The position numbers and the translations under genes were made by a program. Positions 16,696 through 25,123 of a stretch of DNA of 64,000 nucleotides are shown in pieces. This DNA comes from DATJAJ01 sp035622335 (GTDB lineage: Archaea > Thermoproteota > Nitrososphaeria > Nitrososphaerales > Gagatemarchaeaceae). The DNA is taken from assembly GCA_035622335.1 (NCBI GenBank), contig DASPVO010000077.1, positions 1 through 64,000 of the forward strand. Reading direction: 5' to 3'. Numbering within the stretch: position 1 is the first letter of the stretch; every line of letters starts with the position of its first letter. The notes under the pieces were generated by a model that was not told where the DNA came from, did no database searches, and worked only from the letters and a program-made list of their open reading frames with translations.

Positions 16696-17937
16696 CTAGA
16701 GAATCGCTTCCGCTACCTTGACCACCGCTTCCCCGACGTCGTCGGCGTCTCCGTCGGTGAGCAGGGGGCTGATATCAAGGTGGACGGCTCGGGATAGGAG
16801 TTCGAGGGACTGGGCGTACCTGGCCTTGACCCGCTCGACCCCCTTGAAGATGTGTCCCCAGTGCATGAAGACGTGGCCGTCGAACGAGCTGGGGTCGTAG
16901 ACGACGGCGGGATAACCGCCGCTGGGAGTCCAGATGTTCTCTCCTATCAGGGCCTTCTTGAACTCCACTGCCTTCTCGGGCGTATCGACGAAGAAGACCA
17001 GAGAGATACCTGCCTCCCCCTGGGGGTCGTTGAGCCTTCGGAACTCTATCCCGGGTACCTTTCCGATCCTTCTCTTGATCCTTCTCTTGTTTTTTCTGAT
17101 CTGCCTTATGATCCAATCCATTTTCTTCAGCTGCTCCCTGAGGATCGCCGCGGAAACCTCGTTCATTCTGTAGTTCAGACCTGGGAACGGTTCAACGCTC
17201 AGCCTCAGACCCTTCTTCTCCCAGGATCGATAGGGCGTCCCGATATCGTGGAACATCACGCACCTGTCGTAGACCTCCTTGTCGTCCGTCAGCACCGCCC
17301 CGCCCTCCCCCGCTGAGATCATCTTGTTCAGCTGGAAGCTGTACGACGAGACCCTTCCGAAGCTTCCGAGCTTCTTCCCGTGGTACGTGGCTCCTGCCGC
17401 CTGTGCAACATCCTCCAAGAGGGGGACTCCGTACTTCTTAGCCACGCGCCCTAGTCCATCGAGGTCGCATGGCGTTCCTCTGATGTGGACGGCCATGATC
17501 GCCTTCGTCCTGTTGGTTATCTTTGCCTCCACGTCGGCTGGGTCGAGCGTCAGCGAGTCGTCCACGTTGCAGAGCACAGGTGTTCCTCCTGTGGCGACCA
17601 CCGCGTCGGGACAAGCGACCCATCCGTAGGTGGGGATGATGACTTCGTCCCCGGGTTTCACGCCTAGACCCACTAGAGCCGTGTGCAGGGCGGCTGTTCC
17701 AGAAGTGACCGCGAGCGCGTGCTTTCTGCCTACGTAGCGCATCATGTCCGCCTCGAAGCCGCCCGTGACGTCCAGGAATTGCGGCCCGTAGAACCTGTAC
17801 ATCGACTTGGCCTTCAGGACCTCCTTCACTGCGTCGATCTCTTCTTTGCCCAGGTACCCCGCGCCTGGATGCATGATGGGAAGGGGCTTATTCCTCACGG
17901 GTCTTCCCCCGTGAATCGCCAGGTCTGACTGACCCAA
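16696..17937 (-). CDS. DegT/DnrJ/EryC1/StrS-family PLP aminotransferase
   Basis: 413 residues. PLP lysine in SFQLNKMISAGEGGAVLTD (about residue 222), the phosphate loop VTSGTAALHTALVGLGVKPGDEVI, and EDVAQAAGATYHGKKLGSFG are diagnostic of the sugar/cyclitol aminotransferase family. In an inositol block the attractive substrate is an inosose, giving inosamine as in StsC- or BtrR-type enzymes; a role in sugar nucleotide or other keto-sugar metabolism is equally possible from the family alone. TTG start at 17937 lies about 25-30 nt after TATA-like CTTAAAGATAC. It has its own promoter, so it need not be co-transcribed with the flanking genes. Confidence 0.85.
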   Translation of the reverse strand: MGQSDLAIHGGRPVRNKPLPIMHPGAGYLGKEEIDAVKEVLKAKSMYRFYGPQFLDVTGGFEADMMRYVGRKHALAVTSGTAALHTALVGLGVKPGDEVIIPTYGWVACPDAVVATGGTPVLCNVDDSLTLDPADVEAKITNRTKAIMAVHIRGTPCDLDGLGRVAKKYGVPLLEDVAQAAGATYHGKKLGSFGRVSSYSFQLNKMISAGEGGAVLTDDKEVYDRCVMFHDIGTPYRSWEKKGLRLSVEPFPGLNYRMNEVSAAILREQLKKMDWIIRQIRKNKRRIKRRIGKVPGIEFRRLNDPQGEAGISLVFFVDTPEKAVEFKKALIGENIWTPSGGYPAVVYDPSSFDGHVFMHWGHIFKGVERVKARYAQSLELLSRAVHLDISPLLTDGDADDVGEAVVKVAEAIL

Positions 17938-17966
17938 GAGTGGATGACCGCTCCGCTTTCGTATCT

Positions 17967-18932
17967 TTAAGGGTTCAGAGTTCTCTTCCCGCTTTCACTC
18001 CTCTGGATCATGTAGACCCCAGCTAGGATCGCGGCGCCCCCTGCGACCTGAATCGTAGAGATGCCTTCGCCCAGGAAGACGAGCGAGAACAATGCCCCGA
18101 AGATGGACGAGGTAGAGAAGACAAGGAGCGTCCTGACGGCGCCGATCGTCCCCAGCGCGGTGATGGAGAAGAGCGACGTTATTGCCATCATCAGCGATGC
18201 GAAGAGCAAGACCGCTGTCGAGACCTCTGTCAGTTTCAGGCTGACCGAAAGCAGAGCGGCAAGCAGCAACACCAACCCTCCACCGAAAAGGTTCCTGTAC
18301 TTCGTCACCAGCGCCGCACCGAACCTGCTGCTGGCTATCCTGAGAATGTTGTTTTCCACCGACCAGAAGAAGGTGGCTGCTAGGACGAGCAGGTTTCCGA
18401 CGAATCCTTGGAGGAACTGTACACCCGACACGTCAAGGTTCGTGGCCACCACGATGAGGCCCGCGGCCACGACCAGACCCTCCAATAGCTGCTTCCTCTC
18501 CAGCCTCTCACCGAAGATTGCGAAGGCGATGACGGAAGTGAAGAAGACCTCCCCGTTCGACAGAAGCGATGCGTTGACTGCCGTAGTCCTCTGGAGCCCG
18601 AACTGATAGAGGACCGGAGCTGTCGCGGCCCCTAGCAGACCTACGACCAGTACCAAGGGGGCGCTGCTCCTACCGAGCCTGACCCCGGGCTTGTACGGGA
18701 TAAGCATCAGCCCAGAGAGAAGGAACACGTAACCTGAGATTGCAACCGGCGCCGTCGTCCCCTCGAGGTACTTGCTCGCGACGGGAAAGGTGCCGCCCGT
18801 TATCGCCGCGATGAACGCATACAGATACCCGCGTCTGATGATGGACAAGTCGCGAGACGTCAAGACTATCGCGCCCGCGGCTTTCCTTTTGGAGCTTGTT
18901 AAATCTGAGACATCGTTTGGATGATATTTCAC
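17967..18932 (-). CDS. EamA/DMT-superfamily transporter
   Basis: 321 residues with about ten hydrophobic helices in two EamA repeats, e.g. AFIAAITGGTFPVASKYL near the start and SLVFLGEGISTIQVAGGAAILAGVYMI near the end. Members are exporters of metabolites, amino acids or nucleotide sugars in the cytoplasmic membrane. The ATG start overlaps the stop of inositol-3-phosphate synthase by 4 nt (ATGA), so the two are translationally coupled. That pairing suggests export (or exchange) of an inositol-derived compound, an inference that rests only on the gene order. Confidence 0.85.
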   Translation of the reverse strand: MKYHPNDVSDLTSSKRKAAGAIVLTSRDLSIIRRGYLYAFIAAITGGTFPVASKYLEGTTAPVAISGYVFLLSGLMLIPYKPGVRLGRSSAPLVLVVGLLGAATAPVLYQFGLQRTTAVNASLLSNGEVFFTSVIAFAIFGERLERKQLLEGLVVAAGLIVVATNLDVSGVQFLQGFVGNLLVLAATFFWSVENNILRIASSRFGAALVTKYRNLFGGGLVLLLAALLSVSLKLTEVSTAVLLFASLMMAITSLFSITALGTIGAVRTLLVFSTSSIFGALFSLVFLGEGISTIQVAGGAAILAGVYMIQRSESGKRTLNP

Positions 18933-20053
18933 TGGGGACTTCGGCGGTTCATGGCCTTGTTTCTTTTGGTCCTCGGCGACCTAACCCATGCCTCCGCTCT
19001 CACCCTGGCATCGTCGTCTGACATCGGGGATGGAGGATGCTTCATGAGCCAAGCGCTGGCTTCAATCAGCGGCCCCCCGATCTTCCTGTCTACGGCGACC
19101 TTGCAGTATCTCACGGCGTCCACGACTACCCCTGCTGAGTTCGCCTTGTCGTCCACCTCCAGTCTCATCTCCATGTTGAAGGGGACCCCAGGAAACATCC
19201 TCCCCTCGATTCGTATGAATGCTATCTTCGTGTTCCCGAGGTAGGGGATGAAGTCGCTCGGGCCGACGTAGATCCTGTCAGCCGGAAGACGGTCGGCCAG
19301 GACGGTCTGGACCGCTTCGGTCTTCGATGTTCTCTTCGACTCCAGCCTCGACTGCTCCTTCATGTTGAGGAAGTCTGTGTTGCCCCCGACGTTGATCTGG
19401 TACGTCTTCGTGACCTCTACGCCGCGTTCCGCGCAGAGGCGCGCCAATGTCCTGTGCACTATCGTGGCGCCCACGACTCCCTTTACGTCGTCGCCAATTA
19501 TGGGGAGCCCTCTCTTCTTGAAGCGCGCAGCCCACCTGGCGTCGGATGCGATGAAGACGGGCATGCAGTTGACCATGCCCACCCTCGCTTCGAGGGCCAC
19601 CTCAGCCCAGAACTCCGTGGCCTTCTGACTACCCACGGGGAGGTAGTTGACCAATACCTCGGTCTTCGTTCTCCTCAGCTCGTCGACCGCAGAATCGTGC
19701 AACTCTCGAACCGACCTCCGGCTCTTGATCGGTCTGATCTTGTTGTCCACGAAAATCCCGACACCGTCAAGGACTGGCGACTCCTTCACCGTGACATCGA
19801 GGCCTGAGACCGAAGGCGTCCAGTTGACCGTGTTGGGGGGCTCGTAGATGGCCTCGCCAAGCGGCTTGCCGATCTTGTTGCTCCCCACGTCAAACGCGCT
19901 GACGAAGCGAATGTCCTCGATCTTGTATCCACCGACCGATCTGTTACCGAGTTCCGCAGCGACACCCTGACCCTCCCGACGCATCTGAACTCCCTGTATG
20001 ATCCCCGATGCGCAGTTCCCGACTCCCACGATTCCAACTCTCAGTGAGGGCAT
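18929..20053 (-). CDS. ino1: Inositol-3-phosphate synthase, archaeal/actinobacterial type
   Basis: 374 residues. It converts glucose 6-phosphate to 1L-myo-inositol 1(3)-phosphate through NAD-dependent internal oxidation. Visible landmarks are the N-terminal VGIVGVGNCASGIIQGV, NYLPVGSQKATEFWAEVAL, GDDVKGVVGATIVHRTLA, and NVGGNTDFLNM, the signature around the catalytic lysine region of the family. Archaea use the product for phosphatidylinositol-type lipids and, in thermophiles, for di-inositol phosphate. It heads an operon with the DMT transporter. A perfect 16-bp palindrome overlaps the promoter. Co-location with inositol breakdown genes is unusual because the two pathways would oppose each other unless separately controlled. 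Confidence 0.93.
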   Translation of the reverse strand: MPSLRVGIVGVGNCASGIIQGVQMRREGQGVAAELGNRSVGGYKIEDIRFVSAFDVGSNKIGKPLGEAIYEPPNTVNWTPSVSGLDVTVKESPVLDGVGIFVDNKIRPIKSRRSVRELHDSAVDELRRTKTEVLVNYLPVGSQKATEFWAEVALEARVGMVNCMPVFIASDARWAARFKKRGLPIIGDDVKGVVGATIVHRTLARLCAERGVEVTKTYQINVGGNTDFLNMKEQSRLESKRTSKTEAVQTVLADRLPADRIYVGPSDFIPYLGNTKIAFIRIEGRMFPGVPFNMEMRLEVDDKANSAGVVVDAVRYCKVAVDRKIGGPLIEASAWLMKHPPSPMSDDDARVRAEAWVRSPRTKRNKAMNRRSPQ

Positions 20054-20056
20054 AAT

Positions 20057-20072
20057 TTTTACGGCCGTAAAA
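20057..20072. promoter_or_regulatory. Perfect 16-bp palindrome on the inositol-3-phosphate synthase promoter
   Basis: TTTTACGGCCGTAAAA, perfectly self-complementary, ends 4 nt before the ATG at 20053. A TATA-like CCTTATCAATG lies about 25-30 nt upstream of the start, so the palindrome sits between TATA box and initiation point, where a dimeric repressor would block transcription. Good candidate for end-product or substrate control of inositol synthesis. Confidence 0.6.
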
Positions 20073-20186
20073 TATCATTGATAAGGATTGCTTACCCTCA
20101 GCTTGTAAACCAACTTTCACCACCACATCAACTGTTCTTGCTGTCTGATGTCATGACCTCAGGCAGCGTTATCACCTCGACTTTCG

Positions 20187-20831
20187 TTGAGCAACTTCGA
20201 CAAGCAGTGGAAGACGAAGGAGAGCGGGGACAGCTTCGCGAACAGAACCCGCGATACCATCAGGGGTCCGAGACCCATGCGCCCCCAGATCCAGAAAGCA
20301 ACTAGGCAGCTAACTTCCGAGATCAGCAGATTGGACGCCGCCGCGAACAGGCTCAAGCAGAGGGAGAGTTCCATATTCAAGAAGACTGTGACCGCGGTCC
20401 AGGCCCACGACCAAGAGTCCAGCAAGGCTTACTCTAACGAGCTCGCCGAGGTCCGAAAGATGCAGAAGATCGTGACCCAATCGAGAATCGCGCTGGAGCA
20501 GATTACAACCAGGCTGCAGACCGTCACCGACGTCGGAGACTTTGCCGCGACGATTGCCCCCGCGATTGGAGTTATCAGAAGCGTAAGATCGACCCTAGGA
20601 GACGCGATGCCCGATGCTCAGAACGCGCTCGGCGAGATAGGCGCCCAGCTAAACGCCATCATGACTGACGTCGGCGGCATCACGGGCACCAACTTCTACA
20701 TGGGAGAGAACAGCGAAGAGGCCAACAAGATTCTCTCGGAGGCGTCCGCGATAGCAGAGAAGCGGATGAACGACTCGCTCCCCGAGGTTCCCACCTCGAC
20801 CAGCGAATCAATCTTCTCCTCGAGCGAGTAG
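20187..20831 (+). CDS. CdvB/ESCRT-III-like (Snf7 family) protein
   Basis: 214 residues, mostly alpha-helical and charged. The pattern of a basic first helical hairpin (RPMRPQIQKATRQLTSEISRLDAAANRLKQRESSIF), a second amphipathic part with SRIALEQITTRLQTV, and an acidic Ser-rich tail matches archaeal CdvB paralogues, the filament-forming cell-division proteins of TACK archaea. No C-terminal MIM2 (proline-rich Vps4-binding) motif is evident, so it may be a CdvB1/B2-type copy rather than full CdvB. TTG start follows from an in-frame stop 30 nt upstream. cdvA and the Vps4-like cdvC are not adjacent. Confidence 0.85.
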   Translation: MSNFDKQWKTKESGDSFANRTRDTIRGPRPMRPQIQKATRQLTSEISRLDAAANRLKQRESSIFKKTVTAVQAHDQESSKAYSNELAEVRKMQKIVTQSRIALEQITTRLQTVTDVGDFAATIAPAIGVIRSVRSTLGDAMPDAQNALGEIGAQLNAIMTDVGGITGTNFYMGENSEEANKILSEASAIAEKRMNDSLPEVPTSTSESIFSSSE

Positions 20832-20924
20832 ACGTCCCGTACCCCTGTGCTCCGTCGCTCAGTCAGTCGGCTAGCCTAAAGTCATTGAAGGGGTTAAATG
20901 GCTCCACGCGCTGGGAGTAACGAC

Positions 20925-22394
20925 GTGGCTGCGGACTACGACGTGATAATCGCCGGGGGAGGCATGTCCGGACTCATCACGGCCGCATCGATAGGGCACA
21001 ACTCCAAGCAGCACGCACGAGTGCTTGTGGTCGACAGGAATAACGAAAGTGAGCCCGGGAAGAAGACCCACAACGGGTGGACATGCGGCGACGCCACCAG
21101 CAAGAGGAGCCTGGACTACCTCGCCGAACACGCGGGAATAAGGTACGGACCTCCGGAGTTGGAGCACCCTGTCAAGGGGGTCTACGTCTACTCGCCTGAC
21201 AGGAAGAGCAAGGTACTCTTCGAAGGAGAGGGTTTCCTCCTCAACAGGAAGCTCGTGCCCAGACGACAGGTCACCGACGCAGCGAAGGTGGGAACCGAGT
21301 TCATGTTCAGCGCAACCGCGGAGAGGTTGCTGTCGGAGGACGGTAGGATCACCGGGCTGGCGGGAAGAAAGGCCGACGGTTCGACTTACAAGCTCACCGC
21401 AAAGTTGGTGATTGACGCCACCGGCTCATCCTCGACACTGAGGAGGTTCATCCCGGTGAATTGCAACATCGAGAAGGAGATCGACCCAGATGACGTGGTC
21501 GGAACTGGCAGATACATCTTGGACTTCGACCCCGGTAGGGAAGACACCACCTTCTTCGACCCTGACTACTGTATCATCCATCTCGATCAGTTCATCGCGC
21601 CGGCGGGATATGCCTGGGTCTTCGCGAAGGGAAAGGCAAAGGTCAACATAGGGCTCGGCGTGTCAAAGTCTGGCCTCGACAGGAGGAACAGGCGGTTCAG
21701 GCTGAACGACAACCTTCAGACTCTGATAGACAAGTACGTCTCTGACAACCCGGTCATCAAGAACCCGAGGCAGCCAACAGGCGACGAGGACTCTGGGAAC
21801 ACTAAGGGCAACTGGCAGGTGCCCGTCCGCCGTCACAACGACTGCATGGTGGCAAACGGCTTCGCGATAGTCGGGGACGCCGCGTGGATGCCCAGGCCTA
21901 TCGACGCGGGCGGCATAAGTCCAGCGATCTATGGAGGGACGATCCTCGGGAGCGTGACGGCCGGAGCTCTGGAGGCGGGTGACACGAGCGAGGCTGGGAT
22001 GTGGAACTACAACACGGAGTACATGAAGACGCACGGGTACCCGATGGCGAGCTTCGAGGTCCTGCGAAGATATCTCCAGACCGTGACAAACGACCAGATC
22101 AACTACGGGATGAAGCACTTCCTCTCAGAGGAGGATGTCCAAGCAATCACAGAGAGGAAGCATCCTGAGTTCAGCAGGGCACGGCTTGCGAGCCCCATGA
22201 TGTGGTTCAGGGTTCTGAGCCAGTTCTCCTTGGCGAGAGGCCTGAGGTACACGGTCGAGAAGAGCTCCACGCTTGTCGACATCAACTTGAGCTATCCAGA
22301 TTCTCCGAAGGGTTTCGAAGAATGGAGGAAGAGGCTTCAGGGCGAACTGGTCGAGACTGTGGAGAAGTTCAAACCCCTGGACGTCGCTAATTAA
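20925..22394 (+). CDS. Geranylgeranyl reductase-family flavoprotein
   Basis: About 489 residues. FAD-binding motif DYDVIIAGGGMSGLITAA opens the protein and a second nucleotide contact is seen in FAIVGDAAWMPRPIDAGGISPAI (about residue 315 on). The middle motif PAGYAWVFAKGKAKVNIGLGV is typical of archaeal geranylgeranyl reductases that hydrogenate the isoprenoid chains of membrane lipids. GTG at 20925 is preferred because the TATA-like GGTTAAAT at 20891-20898 would start transcripts about there; the ATG at 20898 overlaps the box. The substrate (lipid precursor or other prenyl compound) cannot be told from sequence alone. Confidence 0.87.
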   Translation: MAADYDVIIAGGGMSGLITAASIGHNSKQHARVLVVDRNNESEPGKKTHNGWTCGDATSKRSLDYLAEHAGIRYGPPELEHPVKGVYVYSPDRKSKVLFEGEGFLLNRKLVPRRQVTDAAKVGTEFMFSATAERLLSEDGRITGLAGRKADGSTYKLTAKLVIDATGSSSTLRRFIPVNCNIEKEIDPDDVVGTGRYILDFDPGREDTTFFDPDYCIIHLDQFIAPAGYAWVFAKGKAKVNIGLGVSKSGLDRRNRRFRLNDNLQTLIDKYVSDNPVIKNPRQPTGDEDSGNTKGNWQVPVRRHNDCMVANGFAIVGDAAWMPRPIDAGGISPAIYGGTILGSVTAGALEAGDTSEAGMWNYNTEYMKTHGYPMASFEVLRRYLQTVTNDQINYGMKHFLSEEDVQAITERKHPEFSRARLASPMMWFRVLSQFSLARGLRYTVEKSSTLVDINLSYPDSPKGFEEWRKRLQGELVETVEKFKPLDVAN

Positions 22395-22419
22395 TATAAT
22401 CCGGACCGAACTAGGACGC

Positions 22420-24078
22420 GTGCCCTTCAGCCTCCAGCAGGAGATTCTGGAGCTCTACAAGGACCTCTCTCCCTCGGATGCCTACATCATGGGTTTCAAC
22501 GACAGGGCTGGTCACATCTTCATACCCACGGAGAAGAACTTGAGGGCGGCGAGGCGCAAGATAGCCGGACTAAGGTCCAGAGCACGATCTGAGATCGAGC
22601 TGAAGGTCCTGAATTCGATCTCGGCAAAGCTCGACTTCTCAGAGCCGCAACCGATACTGGACGACATAGTGGAAGCCATCTTCGCTCATCTGGCAAAGGA
22701 GGGGGCGAACGACGAGCATCTCCTCTCACTCCTTCGCGATTCCTCCGAGGCAGTCGAAGCCACCAAGGCGAGATTCAGGAGCAGGCGTGTTCCGGTAGGC
22801 GTCAAGGCTCTTACCCTCTACCGCCTAGACAGCATCATCGAAATTCTTGAGGCGGTCAGGAAGAAGACCAGGAACCGGGAACTGAAGCATGAGTGCGACG
22901 AGCTCAAGGATGTCGCAACATCATTCGTGGGCATGTTCAGCGTGAAAGGGTTCGGGGCCGGAGAGTTCGAGAGCGTCGAGCGGATTTTCAAGAGGCAGGG
23001 CTCGGAGCTAGGTCGGGAGAGGTTCTACAGGAGAGCTCTCAAGGACGGATTGGACTACTGGGAAACACCCGAGCAGCTCGAAAAGAAGGCGCTCTCTTGG
23101 ATCGACGAAGAGCTACCTCGATTCCGAAGGGTAATGGAGAAGCTCGCCAAGCAGTATTCTTGCAAGGCTACCCCTGAGGGAGTGGAGAAGAAGATGAATG
23201 AGAGGATGAAGTTCGACTCCAAGAAGCTCATCAGAACCACACTGAAGATCAGGCGAGTCGTCGAAAGGCTCGTGGACCAAGATGTCTCGCGTATAACCCC
23301 GAAATACAGGACGCGCGTGATCGAGACCCCGAGCTATCTCACGGGAACGATACCGACGGGTGCAGCTCAGTTCTTTGACACCTTCACCTCAAAGCCCTTC
23401 CAGGTCTACTTCCAGACGACTGATCCGAAACGTGACCCGGACCGCACGGTTGCGTCTATCCTCAATCTCTTGGTGCACGAGGAGTACGGTCACTGCGTTC
23501 ATCACTCCAACAGCTCCGTCGGATTCGTCAAGAAGCTGAGCCCTCTCGAGCTCTTGCCGAGCGCCAACCTAGGCGATGCAGTCTCGGAAGGAGTCGCGTT
23601 CAACCGGGAAATAGAATTTCTAGAGGCATCAAAGAGACTGGAGAAGAAGTCAGAGTTGTCGAAGGCGGAGAGGGACTACGCGGAGGTGATGGAAGGGTTC
23701 GGAGGGCTGAAGCTGATCAACCTCGAACTGGAATTCTGGACCAGGCGCTGGAGGATAGTGAGGTTCCTCCGCGTGATCGGGGACGTGCGAGTGAACTCAG
23801 GGAAGCAGAGTCTCCTCGACTTTATCGACTGGGCTAACGGTTACACCAGCATACCCAAGAGCAGCGTCTACCACCAGCTCTTTCCAGCGCATCTCGGCAC
23901 CTTCCCAGGGTATGCGACGAGCTACGCAGTGATAGGCGAGGAGATCAGATCCGTCGAGAGGGGAGTGAAGGACGAGAAGAAGCGCGTGAAGCTCTCGACG
24001 TACCTCTGCAGCATCGGATTCCCTCCCCGGAGCATATACAACGGGATGCTGAAGTCCTACGCTGCGAAGCTAAAATAG
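22420..24078 (+). CDS. DUF885/M32-like putative zinc metallopeptidase
   Basis: 552 residues, largely helical. A zinc-site pattern LVHEEYGHCVHH lies at about residues 350-361, and a downstream Glu in GDAVSEGVAF (about 391) fits the third ligand of gluzincin-like peptidases; the spacing HE-EY-GH resembles DUF885 proteins rather than the plain HExxH. The N-terminal half is a long coiled-coil-like cap without recognisable signature. No signal peptide, so cytoplasmic. Leaderless GTG start at 22420 exactly 27 nt from the centre of the box TTAATATAATC. Substrate unknown. Confidence 0.7.
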   Translation: MPFSLQQEILELYKDLSPSDAYIMGFNDRAGHIFIPTEKNLRAARRKIAGLRSRARSEIELKVLNSISAKLDFSEPQPILDDIVEAIFAHLAKEGANDEHLLSLLRDSSEAVEATKARFRSRRVPVGVKALTLYRLDSIIEILEAVRKKTRNRELKHECDELKDVATSFVGMFSVKGFGAGEFESVERIFKRQGSELGRERFYRRALKDGLDYWETPEQLEKKALSWIDEELPRFRRVMEKLAKQYSCKATPEGVEKKMNERMKFDSKKLIRTTLKIRRVVERLVDQDVSRITPKYRTRVIETPSYLTGTIPTGAAQFFDTFTSKPFQVYFQTTDPKRDPDRTVASILNLLVHEEYGHCVHHSNSSVGFVKKLSPLELLPSANLGDAVSEGVAFNREIEFLEASKRLEKKSELSKAERDYAEVMEGFGGLKLINLELEFWTRRWRIVRFLRVIGDVRVNSGKQSLLDFIDWANGYTSIPKSSVYHQLFPAHLGTFPGYATSYAVIGEEIRSVERGVKDEKKRVKLSTYLCSIGFPPRSIYNGMLKSYAAKLK

Positions 24079-24100
24079 AAGAATCGCCACCGCGGCATCG

Positions 24101-24499
24101 ATGACAAAGCTTGCTGAAAACGTCGTGGAGTTCATCGCACGGCCTCTTTTCGGAAAGATTGCGACCGTCTCCAGAGACGGCACACCGCACGTCACTCCGA
24201 TATGGTACATGTACGTGGACGGAAAGCTTCTCGTCAACACCGCGCATGGGCGAGTGAAGTACGGTAACATGAAGAGGACGGGACGAGCCGCTCTGCTCGT
24301 GGACGACGGATACGGCTACGTGCTCTTCTCGGGGAGGGCGAGGCGTGCGACCGAAAGGGACCCGTTGAAAGACATCGAGACACTCGCGGTCAGGTACAAT
24401 GGCGAGGAGCAGGGTAAGAAGCAGACCAGAGAGGTCTTCGCACGCCAGAAGCGGGTGACGTTCGAGATAATCCCAGATAAAGTGATAGTGAGCCTCTAG
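24101..24499 (+). CDS. Pyridoxamine 5'-phosphate oxidase-like split-barrel flavoprotein
   Basis: 132 residues. The split-barrel signature FGKIATVSRDGTPHVTPIWYMYVDGKLLVNT and KYGNMKRTGRAALLV match the PPOX class that binds FMN or F420. Such proteins reduce small substrates with F420H2 or act in cofactor turnover. ATG 24101 lies 27 nt after GCTAAAATAG, so a leaderless transcript. Convergent overlap (4 nt) with the TetR gene. Confidence 0.83.
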   Translation: MTKLAENVVEFIARPLFGKIATVSRDGTPHVTPIWYMYVDGKLLVNTAHGRVKYGNMKRTGRAALLVDDGYGYVLFSGRARRATERDPLKDIETLAVRYNGEEQGKKQTREVFARQKRVTFEIIPDKVIVSL

Positions 24500-25074
24500 A
24501 CCGGCTTCATCGCGCTCAGAAAGAACTCGACCGCGAAATTTCCGTACGTCTCCCGGTCCACCGACTTTGAGAAGTGTATCTCTTGGAAGATCGCCCTGTT
24601 CAGCATGCCAAGAAGGCAGTCAGCAGCGAGCTCAGGGTTCGTCTTCCTGAAGGCCCCCTCTTCGATACCGCGATTGATCATCGCCTTCGCGAGGGACCTG
24701 ATCTTGTCCAGGTCTTCGCTTATCATCTTCGCACTCCTGCTGTCGAGGCTCGCGGAGTCCCTCATGTACAGACCGGGGTCGAACGCTCTTTCGGGAAACA
24801 TGGTAAGGTAGGTCCTGACGAACGACTCCAGCCCCCTCTCCGGGCTCTTCTGCTCTGCGGCGCGTTCCAGCTTCTCGATGAACCCCCTCATTGTCAAGCT
24901 CTTTCCGGTCACCGCCTCGAAGAGGCCACGCTTGTTGCCGAAGTAGTAGTAGATCACGGGCGCGGTGGTGCCACCTTCGCGGCAGACGTCCCTTATCGAG
25001 ACGTTCGAGTAACCTCTTTCGGCGAAGAGCTTGGAAGCGGCCTGTAGGATTCTCTCCGAGGTCTCGACTTGCAC
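24496..25074 (-). CDS. TetR/AcrR-family transcriptional regulator
   Basis: 192 residues. Classical TetR HTH at residues about 8-55: ILQAASKLFAERGYSNVSIRDVCREGGTTAPVIYYYFGNKRGLFEAV. The C-terminal ligand-binding domain is helical and unspecific. Leaderless GTG start at 25074 following TATA-like CTTTAATAG. Its target is not obvious; it is back-to-back with no gene and converges with the PPOX protein, so it may act elsewhere or on its own promoter. Confidence 0.9.
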   Translation of the reverse strand: MQVETSERILQAASKLFAERGYSNVSIRDVCREGGTTAPVIYYYFGNKRGLFEAVTGKSLTMRGFIEKLERAAEQKSPERGLESFVRTYLTMFPERAFDPGLYMRDSASLDSRSAKMISEDLDKIRSLAKAMINRGIEEGAFRKTNPELAADCLLGMLNRAIFQEIHFSKSVDRETYGNFAVEFFLSAMKPV

Positions 25075-25123
25075 TGCGAGAGGGAAAACTGGCCGTTTTG
25101 TCTATTAAAGATTCGCAGGCCGT

